From Halichondria panicea (taxonomy: Eukaryota > Porifera > Demospongiae > Suberitida > Halichondriidae): a stretch of DNA of 64,000 nucleotides. Made by a program: the position numbers and the translations under genes. The notes beneath the pieces were generated by a model. It saw only the letters and a program-made list of their open reading frames with translations. It made no database searches and was not told where the DNA came from. Below are positions 23,877 to 34,221 of this stretch, piece after piece; position 1 is the first letter of the stretch; each line of letters opens with the position of its first letter. The stretch is from assembly GCF_963675165.1 (NCBI RefSeq), contig NC_087379.1:4481442-4545441 (forward strand), read 5' to 3'.

Positions 23877-25022
23877 ATGCAATTCATCGTTCTTTCCTCA
23901 TTTCTGTTTATGCTGGGCATTGCCCACGCAGAGATTGTCATGTCTCCAACAGATACGGCTATCTCCACAATCAACAAGGCTGCAAAACTAGCATCAACCA
24001 TGACAACTACCGGCACTCGAGCCAGGAGATCCGTAAATCTCAGACGACTATCCACTGAAGACTTCAATCAATGTCAAACAATAGCTAATAGGGTTGTCTG
24101 TGAGACTGGCCTTCAGGAGGACCTTTACACTCTGGCACTGGAATGCCAGCAGCAAGACACCGCTACCGTAGCTCAGTTTGCTTGTGGAATCAATAATGAG
24201 AATGGTCTATACTGCGGTCAGGGATTGGAGATAAGCCAACAGTTTGAAGAAGAAGCATCGTCCAATTGCCGATCGCTTTCATCTTGCTCATCCAGCTGTC
24301 GAAACTCGATCACCCGTATTCGAGACCAACTAGGCTGTTGTTCTAGTCACTGGACAAATTTGTTAGCTGGCAGCCGAACAAACCTTGATGGGGCATTCTG
24401 GTCAGTTTGTGGTGTGAGCACAGGTGAACTGTGCCCTATCCCAACATACAACTCCACCGTTACATCCCGATTTTGTACACTAGCCGAAACCAGTCGAATC
24501 CTCTTCTCTCGCCGATGCATGCAGAATACATCAGGAATAACAGTTGAAACGCTTGCTAACACTACTGGCTGTGGAGGAGTAGCCAAGATCCATGTCGAAG
24601 TATGCAGTGTCGATTCCGATGGAAGTTTCTGCAGTCTAAAAACTAATCAAAGGACTTTAACAAACATGGCCGAAAACTGTGCACAAAATGTAGTCTCTGG
24701 AAGTGGTTGTTCTTTTGCATGCAGATCTTCCATGATAGCATTTCGTAACGAGTTTGGATGCTGTATCAACAGTCTTTTCAATGGTACTACCATTCGAGTT
24801 GCTCCTATATCAGGCGCAAATCAAGTACTTCGATTCTTCACCAACAGTTTCTGGTCGAGATGCAATGTTTCTCCTCCTGGTACATGTGAGAGCCTTCTGT
24901 TGTCTCCCAATATTAGGGACAATGGAGGAGTCAATATTAGGGACAATGGAGGAGTCAAGACCAGTGGTGTGATCAGTGTTACATTGGTGCTGATAGTTGC
25001 ACTAGCTGCTTTGTTCCTTTGA
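23877..25022 (+). CDS. Secreted/GPI-anchored two-repeat cysteine-rich protein, gene 1
   Basis: A 381-residue single-exon protein I cannot assign to a known family. Visible: signal peptide 1–18 (cleavage after AHA), a dibasic RARR site at 48–51 suited to furin-like processing, then two related cysteine-rich repeats. Each repeat holds a conserved C-x3-C block, GCC (G153–C155; G294–C296) and FW-S-x-C (F174, W175; F325, W326). There are several N-glycosylation sequons (NST, NTS, NTT, NGT). The last 19 residues are hydrophobic with no basic tail, as in a GPI-anchor signal. Gene 1 alone has the stalk peptide NIRDNGGV twice (24-bp duplication near 24910–24957). It lies outside the complete NCKAP1 gene, upstream of the truncated NCKAP1 copy and on the opposite strand. 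Surface or extracellular role is inference. Confidence 0.92.
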   Translation: MQFIVLSSFLFMLGIAHAEIVMSPTDTAISTINKAAKLASTMTTTGTRARRSVNLRRLSTEDFNQCQTIANRVVCETGLQEDLYTLALECQQQDTATVAQFACGINNENGLYCGQGLEISQQFEEEASSNCRSLSSCSSSCRNSITRIRDQLGCCSSHWTNLLAGSRTNLDGAFWSVCGVSTGELCPIPTYNSTVTSRFCTLAETSRILFSRRCMQNTSGITVETLANTTGCGGVAKIHVEVCSVDSDGSFCSLKTNQRTLTNMAENCAQNVVSGSGCSFACRSSMIAFRNEFGCCINSLFNGTTIRVAPISGANQVLRFFTNSFWSRCNVSPPGTCESLLLSPNIRDNGGVNIRDNGGVKTSGVISVTLVLIVALAALFL

Positions 25023-25291
25023 GACACGAAAACAAAAGCTATAATTGTAAGAACTACACACTGTGTGTAAGAAACATTATTACATTACTAAAAATTGGTG
25101 CATAATTTGTATGACTTATTGACTGCATGATATTATCTGTTTTTGAACGGGCATACAAATACACGCTAGTTATTATTCCATGGACTCCATACACGCAGCT
25201 AAAGCAAGTCTCTGAATTTTGATGTTTCTATATTAACGTTTAGCCGTGACCAATAATTATAGGATTGCACATGTGACAAAAAGTATTATTT

Positions 25292-25450
25292 AGAACACAC
25301 CTAGCCAAGATTAAGTGTTTTTATTCTGTGTGCCGAGGATGGATTCGAGGTTAACGTGGTGCAAGACGCACAGCCGAGTGTGCATTACGTATCAAGAGTC
25401 CATTCGAGTGCACCAGCATTAAAATACGCGATTTTGGCTAGGTGTGTTCT
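25292..25450. mobile_element. 159-bp MITE with TA-type ends
   Basis: The inverted ends gaacacacctagccaa / ttggctaggtgtgttc are bounded by TA on both sides, as for Tc1/mariner-type insertions. It is present at the same place in copy 2 (about 47529–47690), so insertion preceded the duplication. Confidence 0.75.
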
Positions 25451-26450
25451 AGTGCTGTCATGTGATCTCTAGCAGCCTGCCATTTGTACAGCTTGACTTG
25501 TTAAACCAGTGTTCTACCTAGCTACATTTGAATCAATTTCTCAATTTACTTGTATTGTTACTTAAAGCACACTTAATTAAGTGTGTGCATTAACAACTTA
25601 AAGCACACTTGTGTTATTTGAACCATGGTCAGATGACTAGGTGGAGATCATGAGATGAGCACTGTCAGTAATATATACTTGTAATATTGTTCTATTCCAG
25701 ATTATTATTATTATAAGCTGGGTTTATTCTGATTCAATAATTATCGTGAATTGGATTGGCTCTGGATGTGATGCAACCATGCAGAGCCGGTACACGGCCA
25801 ACTACCTCAAGATGGTTTATGGAGAGCAAATTAATGTGTGACTAGTCCCCAACTTTATATATGGATTCAAAAACAAAATACGATATTTGTTTATGCTTTA
25901 AATATCGTGATTCGAATGGGACTGCACCAGGCCCCAATTGGGTGATACAAAAATATACACGACATGATAGCTGCACGCATGCTCACATAAATAGCATTGG
26001 TTAGTACGGCAACATAAATTTCCATTAAGAGCAACCAACTATGTATATAACAGTCAGCTATATTCAGGGGGTACAATGCAGGTTTTTTGACTAATGGCGT
26101 GCCTCTAAAAGCCACGTCTTTTAGCTTTTGTTCACTTTTTGCTGCTTTAATGAAGCTTTAATATCAAAATCAAATGAAAGCACTGCGGGTGCTGATGCCT
26201 CGGTGGAGATGCCAAAGCTACGTAACATAAAGCTACTAATAGCTTTTATACACACATTGATTATATCATAATAAATATAATTAATTTTGCTGCAAGCAAA
26301 CTCAAAGTGGGTAATGATCAACCATGATTGTTGTTAAAAACAATCGATGCCAAAAGTTCCAGTCTAAAATTAATGATCGATGCCATCAGCAGAGCTACTA
26401 CTCATAAAAAAGGGACCGAAACTTGCATATCTATAGCAATGACGGGATGG
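25451..26450. other. 3' flank of gene 1; repeat-rich, no gene seen
   Basis: It matches 47691–48528 in copy 2. It contains a short palindrome-rich block (taaagcacacttaattaagt) and a repeat with cataaatagcattggttagt that recurs near 18421 and 41451. A forward 'atgcctcggt' fragment lies at 26180–26400. Confidence 0.5.
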
Positions 26451-28007
26451 TGTTCCCCTGATAACGGGAAAAAACAAAAAATGTTCATTGAATTTCTTGG
26501 CTAATCATGTTGATACAAAATGAGCTTCTAAGAGCTGTTCCATTTGGAATGCATTTAGAAATGAAGAATAAACTTAAAGGTGCAGAGTTCATTTCTTTAG
26601 GTTACACAGTATTGTCGTTCATATCAGCTAGTGGTACAACAGGTATGGCCCAGACGAGGTTGGCCACGCGTCATAATTTATTATCGAAGTTTTATGGAGG
26701 AATATGTGCACGGGGGAGAATATACAAAAAAAATATCGGCCAAAAACTGTACTCTTATAGCTAAGCTAAAGGACTATACAAACGCTCACAGCACTCCACA
26801 GTAGTTGTAAATCCAAACTATATCTTGTGACAATAGAAAGACAAGAGCGCAGTCATAGTCCAAATAACGACAAGAAACTTACATTGTGAGTGTTGTTGGC
26901 CCTGTCTTAAGGTTACGGTAAACAGTTTGCTCATGAATATTCATGATTTTCTTATAATGATTTTTGTGAAACTATAAGTGCCATAATAAAAGTTTGAAGC
27001 ACATACATGATACATATATTGGTGTAGTGGTAAAGTACTTCTTTCGAAACCATCTGAAAAGGAAATCCCTACAAGCTGCATTGCAAGGGCTCAAAAAAGA
27101 TCAACATTCGATCTGGTATTATGCTTCTTTTTTTTTGTCATTATGATGACATAATTATGTGATAAACATATTCAAGAATTTAATGGACAAAAGTAATAAA
27201 ATAAAAGCTATGTGTTGTAGTGTCCCATATCACGAGGGCTTTAGCCCGAGGGATGAGGGACACTATAACACATAGATTACAAAAAATATAATTATCTATA
27301 TTAACTATATCTAAGCCGTTCCACGCTTTATTATTTTACGCTTTATTATTTCGTAAGTACATTAATCTTTCCATTGTGCTTTAGAAAGAACCAGAAAGCT
27401 CCTTAGGAACTTTACCCACAATCGCATCGGCGGTCTCCACATTGGGGCGAGCGAATGAGTCCCTATACCTAGTGATCAACATTGCAATTTCGTCTGTCAG
27501 TCTGTCTGTGATGGACTGGCACGATATTTGGTTTTGGTACTTATGATCCTTTACCTACAATTATTGCACAGGCATGTGCTTTATTATATATATATATACA
27601 TCAAGACACAGACACTCCTGTGGCAAGGCATGCCTGCAGCAGCTCACAGCAGTATTCGCATGCATGGATAGATATACATGTTTCTATATGTAATCTTTGG
27701 AATTCTACTTGTGCTTCACATTGTGTTTTAGAGCCATTTCCAAATCAATCTTGCAAGGGCAGCAAGATGAGAATTCAAGCAGCCTAGCTAGTATATTCCT
27801 CAATATTGCTCAAAACATAATTACATGCCCCTCTTCCCCTTACACAAAACTATATCATACTGTATAGTGGAAAATGCCCTTAGAAAAATGTTTCGTGGCT
27901 GTAATATTGCGTTTCAATGCCAAAAAACGAACACCCACCAACAAGCGTTGCATGTGCAAACGTATAAAATATACCAGTGCGCTAATTTTCGCCAAACAAT
28001 TTGTAAT
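26451..28007. other. Spacer between the duplication copies, no supported gene
   Basis: Short ORFs only. 26840–26915 (gacaagagcgcagtcatagt...gagtgttgttggccctgtct) matches 49597–49675 downstream of copy 2, so patches of homology extend past the main duplication. At 27209–27275 there is a 17-bp-armed hairpin (tatgtgttgtagtgtcc and complement). A (TA)n run is near 27585. Confidence 0.45.
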
Positions 28008-28195
28008 ATGAAAGCACTACGGGTGCTGATGCCTCGGTGGAGGCACTAAAGCTTTACAACATGAAGCTATAATACTATATAGATCTAGCTATTAAATTAT
28101 CGCATGATGGTTGCTAAAAAGGATACAAAGTTCAAAGTCCATAAAATTAAATGCTGCTGAATGAAACAGCTATAAGTGCAGCTTTGCAGCTACCA
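28008..28195 (+). repeat. 'atgcctcggt' repeat fragment
   Basis: It starts gaaagcactacgggtgctga and is cut at ccaat, where sequence beginning caggggcgta follows, like the terminus of the 61700 element family. Confidence 0.6.
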
Positions 28196-28352
28196 ATCAG
28201 GGGCGTATAGCCGGGAATTGAGAGAGGGGTGCTGAACAAATTACCAGTGCGTGGATGGTGCGCCCCTAGAACATTTTCGCTGTTACATGTGCTCTGAGGT
28301 TGATTCTAACACAATCAGGCTAAAGAAATGTCTTAGCTAGATATAAGGAAAG

Positions 28353-28544
28353 TCAAGAGGAGTCAACCAAATGTTCAGTGATTCCATATGTGTCGAGGTG
28401 GCGACGAGTAAATTTGTCAATAGCTTCTGGGAATATATCTATGGAGATGCACCAGAGCAAGTCCTGTTCAGTTATAGACCCTCATTTGCCATCCTGCTTC
28501 TATTTTAGTCCACTGAAATATCTCTCAGAGGAACTACTACTTAC
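28353..28544 (-). pseudogene. hAT-like transposase C-terminal remnant
   Basis: The minus-strand translation reads SSSSSERYFSGLK, a stop, a few residues and a second stop, then ITEQDLLWCISIDIFPEAID with KFTRRH after it. The S-S-x-E-R-x-F-S-x-L-K start and the spacing to a Leu/Ile-rich helix resemble the hAT dimerisation region. Two in-frame stops mean it is dead. Family call is inference from pattern. Confidence 0.4.
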
Positions 28545-29025
28545 TGCCATGTGCACAAAAAGTGTTTAGTACTGCAATTAAATCTGCTTAACCTATCAGG
28601 TTCAGCTTGTGAAACAGCAGTATAGGACAGGATGGCAAGCCACTTTTTCAGTTGCAGTGTTAGTGCTGCTCTGTGGATTGCGCTCAACTGAAAAGTACTC
28701 AAACAGTGACATAGTGGTGATAGCTAAACAGTCTGCAACTCTGTAGGGGACCTGGTCTGGCTTTAGCCATGCGGCTTTGCGCATGCATGTGCACTGGATG
28801 CACTGGAATAGATAGTTGGAGGCAGAGAAGGTATGACATCCGCGAGTCGATATAGTAAGTGCATAAAACTGACAGTCCCTGGAAGTGTTTTATGCACCCT
28901 GCACATTCCTTACTATATGGGTCAAAGTTCCATAGCGCATCAAACAAAGTGCTACTCATGGCAACTCCATGCAGCATCCCTCCTAAAGTTGAAACCACAG
29001 GTTGATTAAGCTGATGGCAATTAAT
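28545..29025. other. Spacer, no supported gene
   Basis: Two overlapping minus-strand ORFs (28602–28784, 28699–28998) have no recognisable domain. They could be older transposase sequence upstream of the hAT-like remnant, but I cannot show it. Confidence 0.35.
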
Positions 29026-29395
29026 AACCTAGATCGAACTGTACACGAATCAGACTCCTGGCAACTATAAACAGCTCACTGCTTGTGCATTGGCAGGTAA
29101 CTCACAATTGAACTTTGACCCACGATAGAAATGTGGTGTATAAACACTTCCTGCGACTCGCAAATGTCGTACCTCCTCTGAATTGGAGGTGGAGCTTACT
29201 GGACTAGATAGTTGGAAATGGAGTTCAAGTTGATAATAGTGTGCTAATTATAATTCTAGTACAATATCCGCAAGTCGCAGGGCACCATAATTATTCTTTG
29301 ATCTGGGTCAAAGTTCAATTGAGTGTTACCTGCCAAACACAAGCACTGAGCTAATTATAGCTGCCAAGAGTGTTTCGTGCAGTTTGATCTAGGTT
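29026..29395. mobile_element. Fold-back element with about 95-bp arms
   Basis: The left arm starts aacctagatcgaactg; the right arm ends cagtttgatctaggtt. Both carry (complementary) cattggcaggtaactcacaa-type and ttgaactttgaccca blocks. Non-coding. No clear target duplication seen. Confidence 0.75.
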
Positions 29396-29789
29396 TTGCT
29401 ATCAGTACTTACTTAATTGGAGTATTAGATATAAAGGAAGAGGGATTGGAAACGCTTACATGACTGCTAGTGAAAACGTTACTTCCGCTAAACCATGCGT
29501 ACTGCCAATATTGTTGAAAGTGAACAGTACACTTCTTAGTGAAACCCTGCTTAGTCGACACAGTAGAGCCATATCAAAAGTCATAGCAAGTAGGAGGTGA
29601 TAGTTACTGGTGATGAAGATGCAGTAAAAGTGAGATTAATAGACAGTATTTTTTTATGTAAAAAATCACTTTGTGTAATTTTCCAGGCTTTCATGAATCT
29701 TTCCTCAGACCAAATTAAGCCAACTCTAGGCCTACTCATTCATATAAATGGCTTAAATAATGTATAAGGTTGTGTTATTGGTTCTTTTC
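29396..29789. other. Spacer, no gene seen
   Basis: AT-rich DNA without a supported ORF; it runs into a reverse 'atgcctcggt' fragment. Confidence 0.4.
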
Positions 29790-30338
29790 AGAATAGTGCG
29801 TAGCAAAACTTGTCCATAGAGTATTGCTACTCTACTTAGTAGTTAGCTCTGCACTAGAACGCCAGATGTTGGTAGCTGCAAGAGTGAGAAGAGAGCTGCA
29901 AGGCTGTATATGCAGCAGCAATTAGACTTTGGACTTTTGGTATTCTTTTTAGCAACAATCATGGTCGATCGTTTCCCAATCTTTGGGTTTCTCTGTGATT
30001 ATGCCAATGCTCATCATGATAATTATCTGTGTACTGGTATTAGCAATAGCTAGTAGTTTTATGTTAGGTAGTTTTGACATATCCACCGAGGCATCAGCTA
30101 ATACTACTTAAGTGACATTCCAAGTTTTAAACAAACCTAACTATATAGAAAATGAAACATTATTTTGCAAACCCACAAATTGCAATCCAAGAAAACGTGA
30201 CTAGAAGCATATAGAAACTCTTGCTTGCACTTTATTTATCATTGAGCAGCTGTAGCAGTCAACGCACACAGACAGACGGACACACCGTAGCACTATACCG
30301 TATACTTTGCTGTGCATGCGCAACCGAGGCATAATTAA
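29790..30338. repeat. Two 'atgcctcggt' fragments in opposite orientation
   Basis: 29790–30107 is the 5' half in reverse, ending ccaccgaggcatcagc. 30160–30338 is the 3' half in forward orientation, ending gcgcaaccgaggcataatta. Confidence 0.7.
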
Positions 30339-30571
30339 ATTTTCCCAAAAGCGTCTACTTACCGTATACCGTATTACTAGAATATTTTGCTGGTGAAAAA
30401 CCTTTGCAAATGAGCCAAATGAGCAGAAAATGTGACCCTTTGCGATCTAAATATTGTGTTTTGGCAAGGATCGTGTGTATTTACAAGTAATAATTTAGGT
30501 TTTGCGGATTTTATTGTTGCGAATTGATCAACCATCGCAAAGTTCGCAAATGTTTGATGCTCGCAAAAAAG

Positions 30572-30779
30572 TAGCGCGAAATTTTCGAGGCACTTATATT
30601 TTGTGGATTGGCCTCTAAAAGTATTTCGTTGCACAATGTTCGCGGAATGACTGCTTACCGGAAGCCACGCCTTTAAATGTTTGCACGTAATTCTAATTAA
30701 AGAACAATTTTCGTGGACTTAATTTTCGTGTAGGATTGCTAACCCACGAAATCTGCGAAAATTTTGCGCTATACGGTAT
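30572..30779. mobile_element. MITE, second copy of the taccgtatagcgcg family
   Basis: It matches 4110–4349 throughout; the left terminus is slightly shortened and the right one ends gcgctatacggta. Confidence 0.75.
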
Positions 30780-30780
30780 A

Positions 30781-31200
30781 CAGTAGACTCTCGCTATTCC
30801 GGCTCTCTGAAGTACGGCCACCTCGATATACCGGCCATTTGGCTTGGCACGGAATTCTAGCTATATGTTTACTGCACAAAACTCACCCTGAAGTATGGCC
30901 ACTCGCTATTCCGTTTACCGGCCAGTGCTGGCTGTCCCAAACAAGGTTTTCAATGTAATTTTATACATGCATTACGGCCAGATATGATGTTTTGGGTGTG
31001 GTTTAGCAAATAAAATTGGATTGCACTTAAATAGAGAACAGAATGATTCATTATCCTCGAGACAAGAACCGAAAAATTAGTCATTAGGTTCGAGGTAAGG
31101 TTGTTTTTAAGCCGCGGCTATTTCCCCAAATACAGCCACTTTGCTATTCCGGCCAAGCAGCATGGTCCCAAGGGTGACCGGATTAACGAGAGTCTACTGC
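30781..31200. mobile_element. 420-bp MITE with cagtagactctcgct ends
   Basis: The ends cagtagactctcgctattcc / ggattaacgagagtctactg are inverted repeats. A relative lies at 50537–50873. It abuts the previous MITE on the left and the left edge of duplication copy 2 on the right. Confidence 0.8.
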
Positions 31201-31224
31201 ACTACTTTTCAGGAATGTACTCAC

Positions 31225-32327
31225 TTTTTTTCAAGAATTTCAATGTGGGTTTTTTCCTCCCAGCATATCAGGTTGTGATACTTTCTTTTATAGTTTTCTC
31301 TTGAAAGCTTCTCTTGAATGTATCTTTCGTCCAACTCTTCCATAATTCTTTCCTCGAATTTCTTTTTACTTGCAGCATACCCGAATTCATGTTCTTGATG
31401 TGAATACTTGAACTGGCTGGTAATCTGTGGTCTGCTCATGAGGGTTGAATGAGGTGAGGGCAAGAGGGTAGGGTGTAAGCCATGTGCATTACGGCTTTCT
31501 TCAGGAAATTGAACACCAGGTGGTTGATAATATCCCACTCTAGGATTGAAACACTGTAGCGTGCAGAGATGATGTGATTACTTATAGTATACATGTACAG
31601 TGATAGGTAAATTCTGAGTAGACTCAGTGTAGTGTAGTGTACACATTAAATGTTATTCATAGGCTTTACTGGGAACAAACAGTTCCCATAAAATCTAGTA
31701 CATGTAGTTCATGCATTGGGGCATCCCCAGGGGATTAGTTTACTCTATAGAATGCAAGGTTGTTGCCTGGATATCTATACTACACAACAAGTATGAATGC
31801 ACAGTCAATTATTGTCAACAGATGTTTCCAGGTACCACTTACTTGGCTTAATGACTGTTGATAGTGACTGGGCCACTGTTGCCAAGTTGAAACACTTAAA
31901 TTACTTGTTTGCGGATTCAGTTGACTTCTATCCAGCTCTATATACAAATCAAGTCATACAATTATAGGCAAAAAATTCAAACCTACCTTTTCGTAAAGAT
32001 GTCAACAAATTATTGAAACGCATATGCTCTTCTCTATTATGAGCATAAGTACACATTTCCAGTCTGCAATTTGCGCCCTTACACATTGCAACACCAGTAA
32101 GTTTTTGAAGGAATTTTGTGCTCCTGGTGGGAAACGGTCGAATTAAGGAAACGAATTTCGTTCCATTCCACTGAACATATTCTTTGTGTCCTGTGTCTGA
32201 GAATTTGTGGCCTTGTTTATCTTCGCATTTGTAATCCCAGCAATGCTTGAATACGTTCATTTTTCGCTAGACACTTCTTGCACACAAATCCTTCTTGTGC
32301 TTTATTCATGCCAGCTCTCGTAGCCAT
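31225..32327 (-). pseudogene. HELZ-like CCCH zinc-finger helicase N-terminus, copy 2 (frameshifted)
   Basis: Exons 32327–31987, 31937–31843 and 31553–31225 match copy 1. Here exon 3 is uninterrupted (109 codons, with the NYKRKYHNL...EE block). Exon 1 has one extra base at about 32234 (gtaatcccag versus gtaacccag), which shifts the frame soon after the first C-x2-C pair and leads to an early stop. The CCCH finger spacing is one residue shorter than in copy 1 (CKGANC). As in copy 1, nothing of the helicase core follows the last donor; a MITE begins about 25 bp beyond. Confidence 0.6.
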
Positions 32328-32714
32328 TTCTGGTGAGGATTTTCTTCGGAATTAGACAACCTTCTGTATCATGAAATTAAAATCATATCTATAGAGATCT
32401 AATTCTACCTAGACGTCTAGATCTAGTCTGAAAATAGATGTCTACATAAACTCACAGTCGACGCCATGTCAAATGACACATTAATCTCGTATATAAACCT
32501 ACTGCCAGTATAATTATATAGATCTAGATACTGACAGGAGCAACTTATGAGGCTCCTGATACTGGCTATTAGATCTTTAGAATAGTCAGATCTGTATACA
32601 TAATTGTGTCATATGAACTAGAATTTATAGTAGCCACAATAGCCTGAAGGTAAGATGTAGATAATAGATCTAGATCTAGCAGATAATACCTTTATACAGT
32701 AGATAAAAGGTTAC

Positions 32715-33107
32715 CTTATAGAGCTGCTGTGAAGTGGAAATGGAAAGGTAACATCTGGAACTTAACTATAGCTATAGATATACATATTACCTGTACCTGC
32801 ACCTGATAATTCACTTACAAGGTCAAGAATTACAAATTATATCGTGACAAGTAGAACTGGTAAAGGATCACCCATGTTTAAAACGAGAAGTTAAGCATTC
32901 CTTTCACCTCCTTGTCTTCTCAGCTCCGTACAGGAGGTAAATGAAGCCATTTTTTCTACAAAAGACTTGCCTCATGTCTAGCAAAGAAATGGGACCAATC
33001 ATATCATATAGCTCCACCATGTCTAGGTTATGCTGCCGCTTGACGTTCTCGCTCCTCCGCTCGGCTATCAATGCATACGTGGTGCAAAATCGAGCCATGG
33101 CCATGCC
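32715..33107 (-). CDS. Candidate two-exon fragment, function unknown (copy 2)
   Basis: Counterpart of 9679–10071. The 66-codon ORF differs from copy 1 only at one residue (LLYGAEK versus LLYRAEK), and the acceptor, donor and the small following exon are kept. Function unknown. Confidence 0.25.
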
Positions 33108-34103
33108 CTAAAGCAACCACCTAATTAGTATGAACTTGGCCAACTCAGAACTTAATCTCTGTATAATACCCTCAACTTTATTATTTTTTTAACTCTTAGT
33201 ATTGTCTGGAATTTAATATCGCGTGCATGCATGCTGCAAAAAGGCTGTTAATATTTTGCAAAAATTAAATCCGCAAAAACTTTTCTAACGAAAGTTTTTA
33301 TACCCTCGAAATATACCCGCTATATATGAAGTTAAAAAAGCGATTTGCGGCTGGTGATGCACCCCAATGCTTTTAATATAAAAGTTTTAGCCATGCATAT
33401 GCCAAGTGTTTGGTCCAATTTAGAATGGTGACGACATGTGTTGTGATGATCCTCTAATCGCTTCCATTGTCACTTTTGTGTGCTCCCAGCGATCCACTCT
33501 AAACGATCAGCGACAGTGTTGAAGGCTGTAGTACATCGTTTGCTATACTAAAGCTTAAGACATTACAGTATATGTGTTGCATCAAACTATATAATAGCCC
33601 CTAAAACTAATTGCAGACTTCTCTGACTGGGGGTTCAGCTTGATATCTTCCAATGGACACAACATGTTTGGGTCGTGCAAGTGATATGTTATATACTGTA
33701 AGTGTTGTACCTGATAGAGAACGATCATGATGCACACCTATTTGACCAGCTCACTCACTGTTGCCACACTGTTTTATATTATTGTGCAAAATGATTTTTC
33801 TATATAAATCTAGCTAAAGCAATTGCCAAACCTATAGCTAGCCATATTATTTTGCAATTTCATAAATCGTAATCCAAGAAAACATGACTAGATCTAGCTA
33901 GAATTTAAGGATTGAATCAGTGGACCAAAGTGGCCAACTTGAATATTTAGAATTTTAGCACTGTGACTGATCCAAAGTGAAGTGACTGACGCTCTAGATG
34001 GTTTGGCAATTGCTAATCCATGATCTCTAGAACTGAAACTCCTAGCTTTACACAGACACGCCCTTATCTTGCTGCGCATGCGCACCCAAGGCACAATTAG
34101 TGG

Positions 34104-34111
34104 TATAAAAG
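34104..34111 (+). promoter_or_regulatory. TATA box of TRIM-NHL-like gene, copy 2
   Basis: TATAAAAG is 118 bp before the start codon, with the TGCGCATGCGCA palindrome at 34073–34084 upstream. Confidence 0.6.
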
Positions 34112-34221
34112 GACTCAGACTGGATACATGAATGCCCAATTTCTGTTCTCGACTCATCTCTCATGCATGCATTGTGAGTTTAATAATAGTTTGATGTGCA
34201 TGACCTGTATCTAACTACTAT

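Larger units (their letters stand above)
7490..26450. repeat. Segmental duplication, copy 1
   Basis: It is collinear with 31201–48528, including five coding units in the same order and strand. Offsets between matching points run from about 23.7 kb at the left through 23.03 kb in the middle to 22.27 kb at the right, because of insertions and deletions. Copy-1-specific material: a nested transposon insertion at about 7772–8394 and a non-homologous stretch at about 21590–22730 made of repeats. Between the two copies lies 4.75 kb of other sequence, so this is not a simple head-to-tail tandem. Confidence 0.95.

Noticed and set aside
24347..25027. Antisense ORFs within the cysteine-rich genes (also 46615–46881 and 51921–52187)
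   Set aside because: They are shadows of the plus-strand genes, conserved only because the genes are.
26507..26764. 85-codon plus-strand ORF in the spacer
   Set aside because: No domain, no splice or promoter support, and no copy elsewhere in the window.
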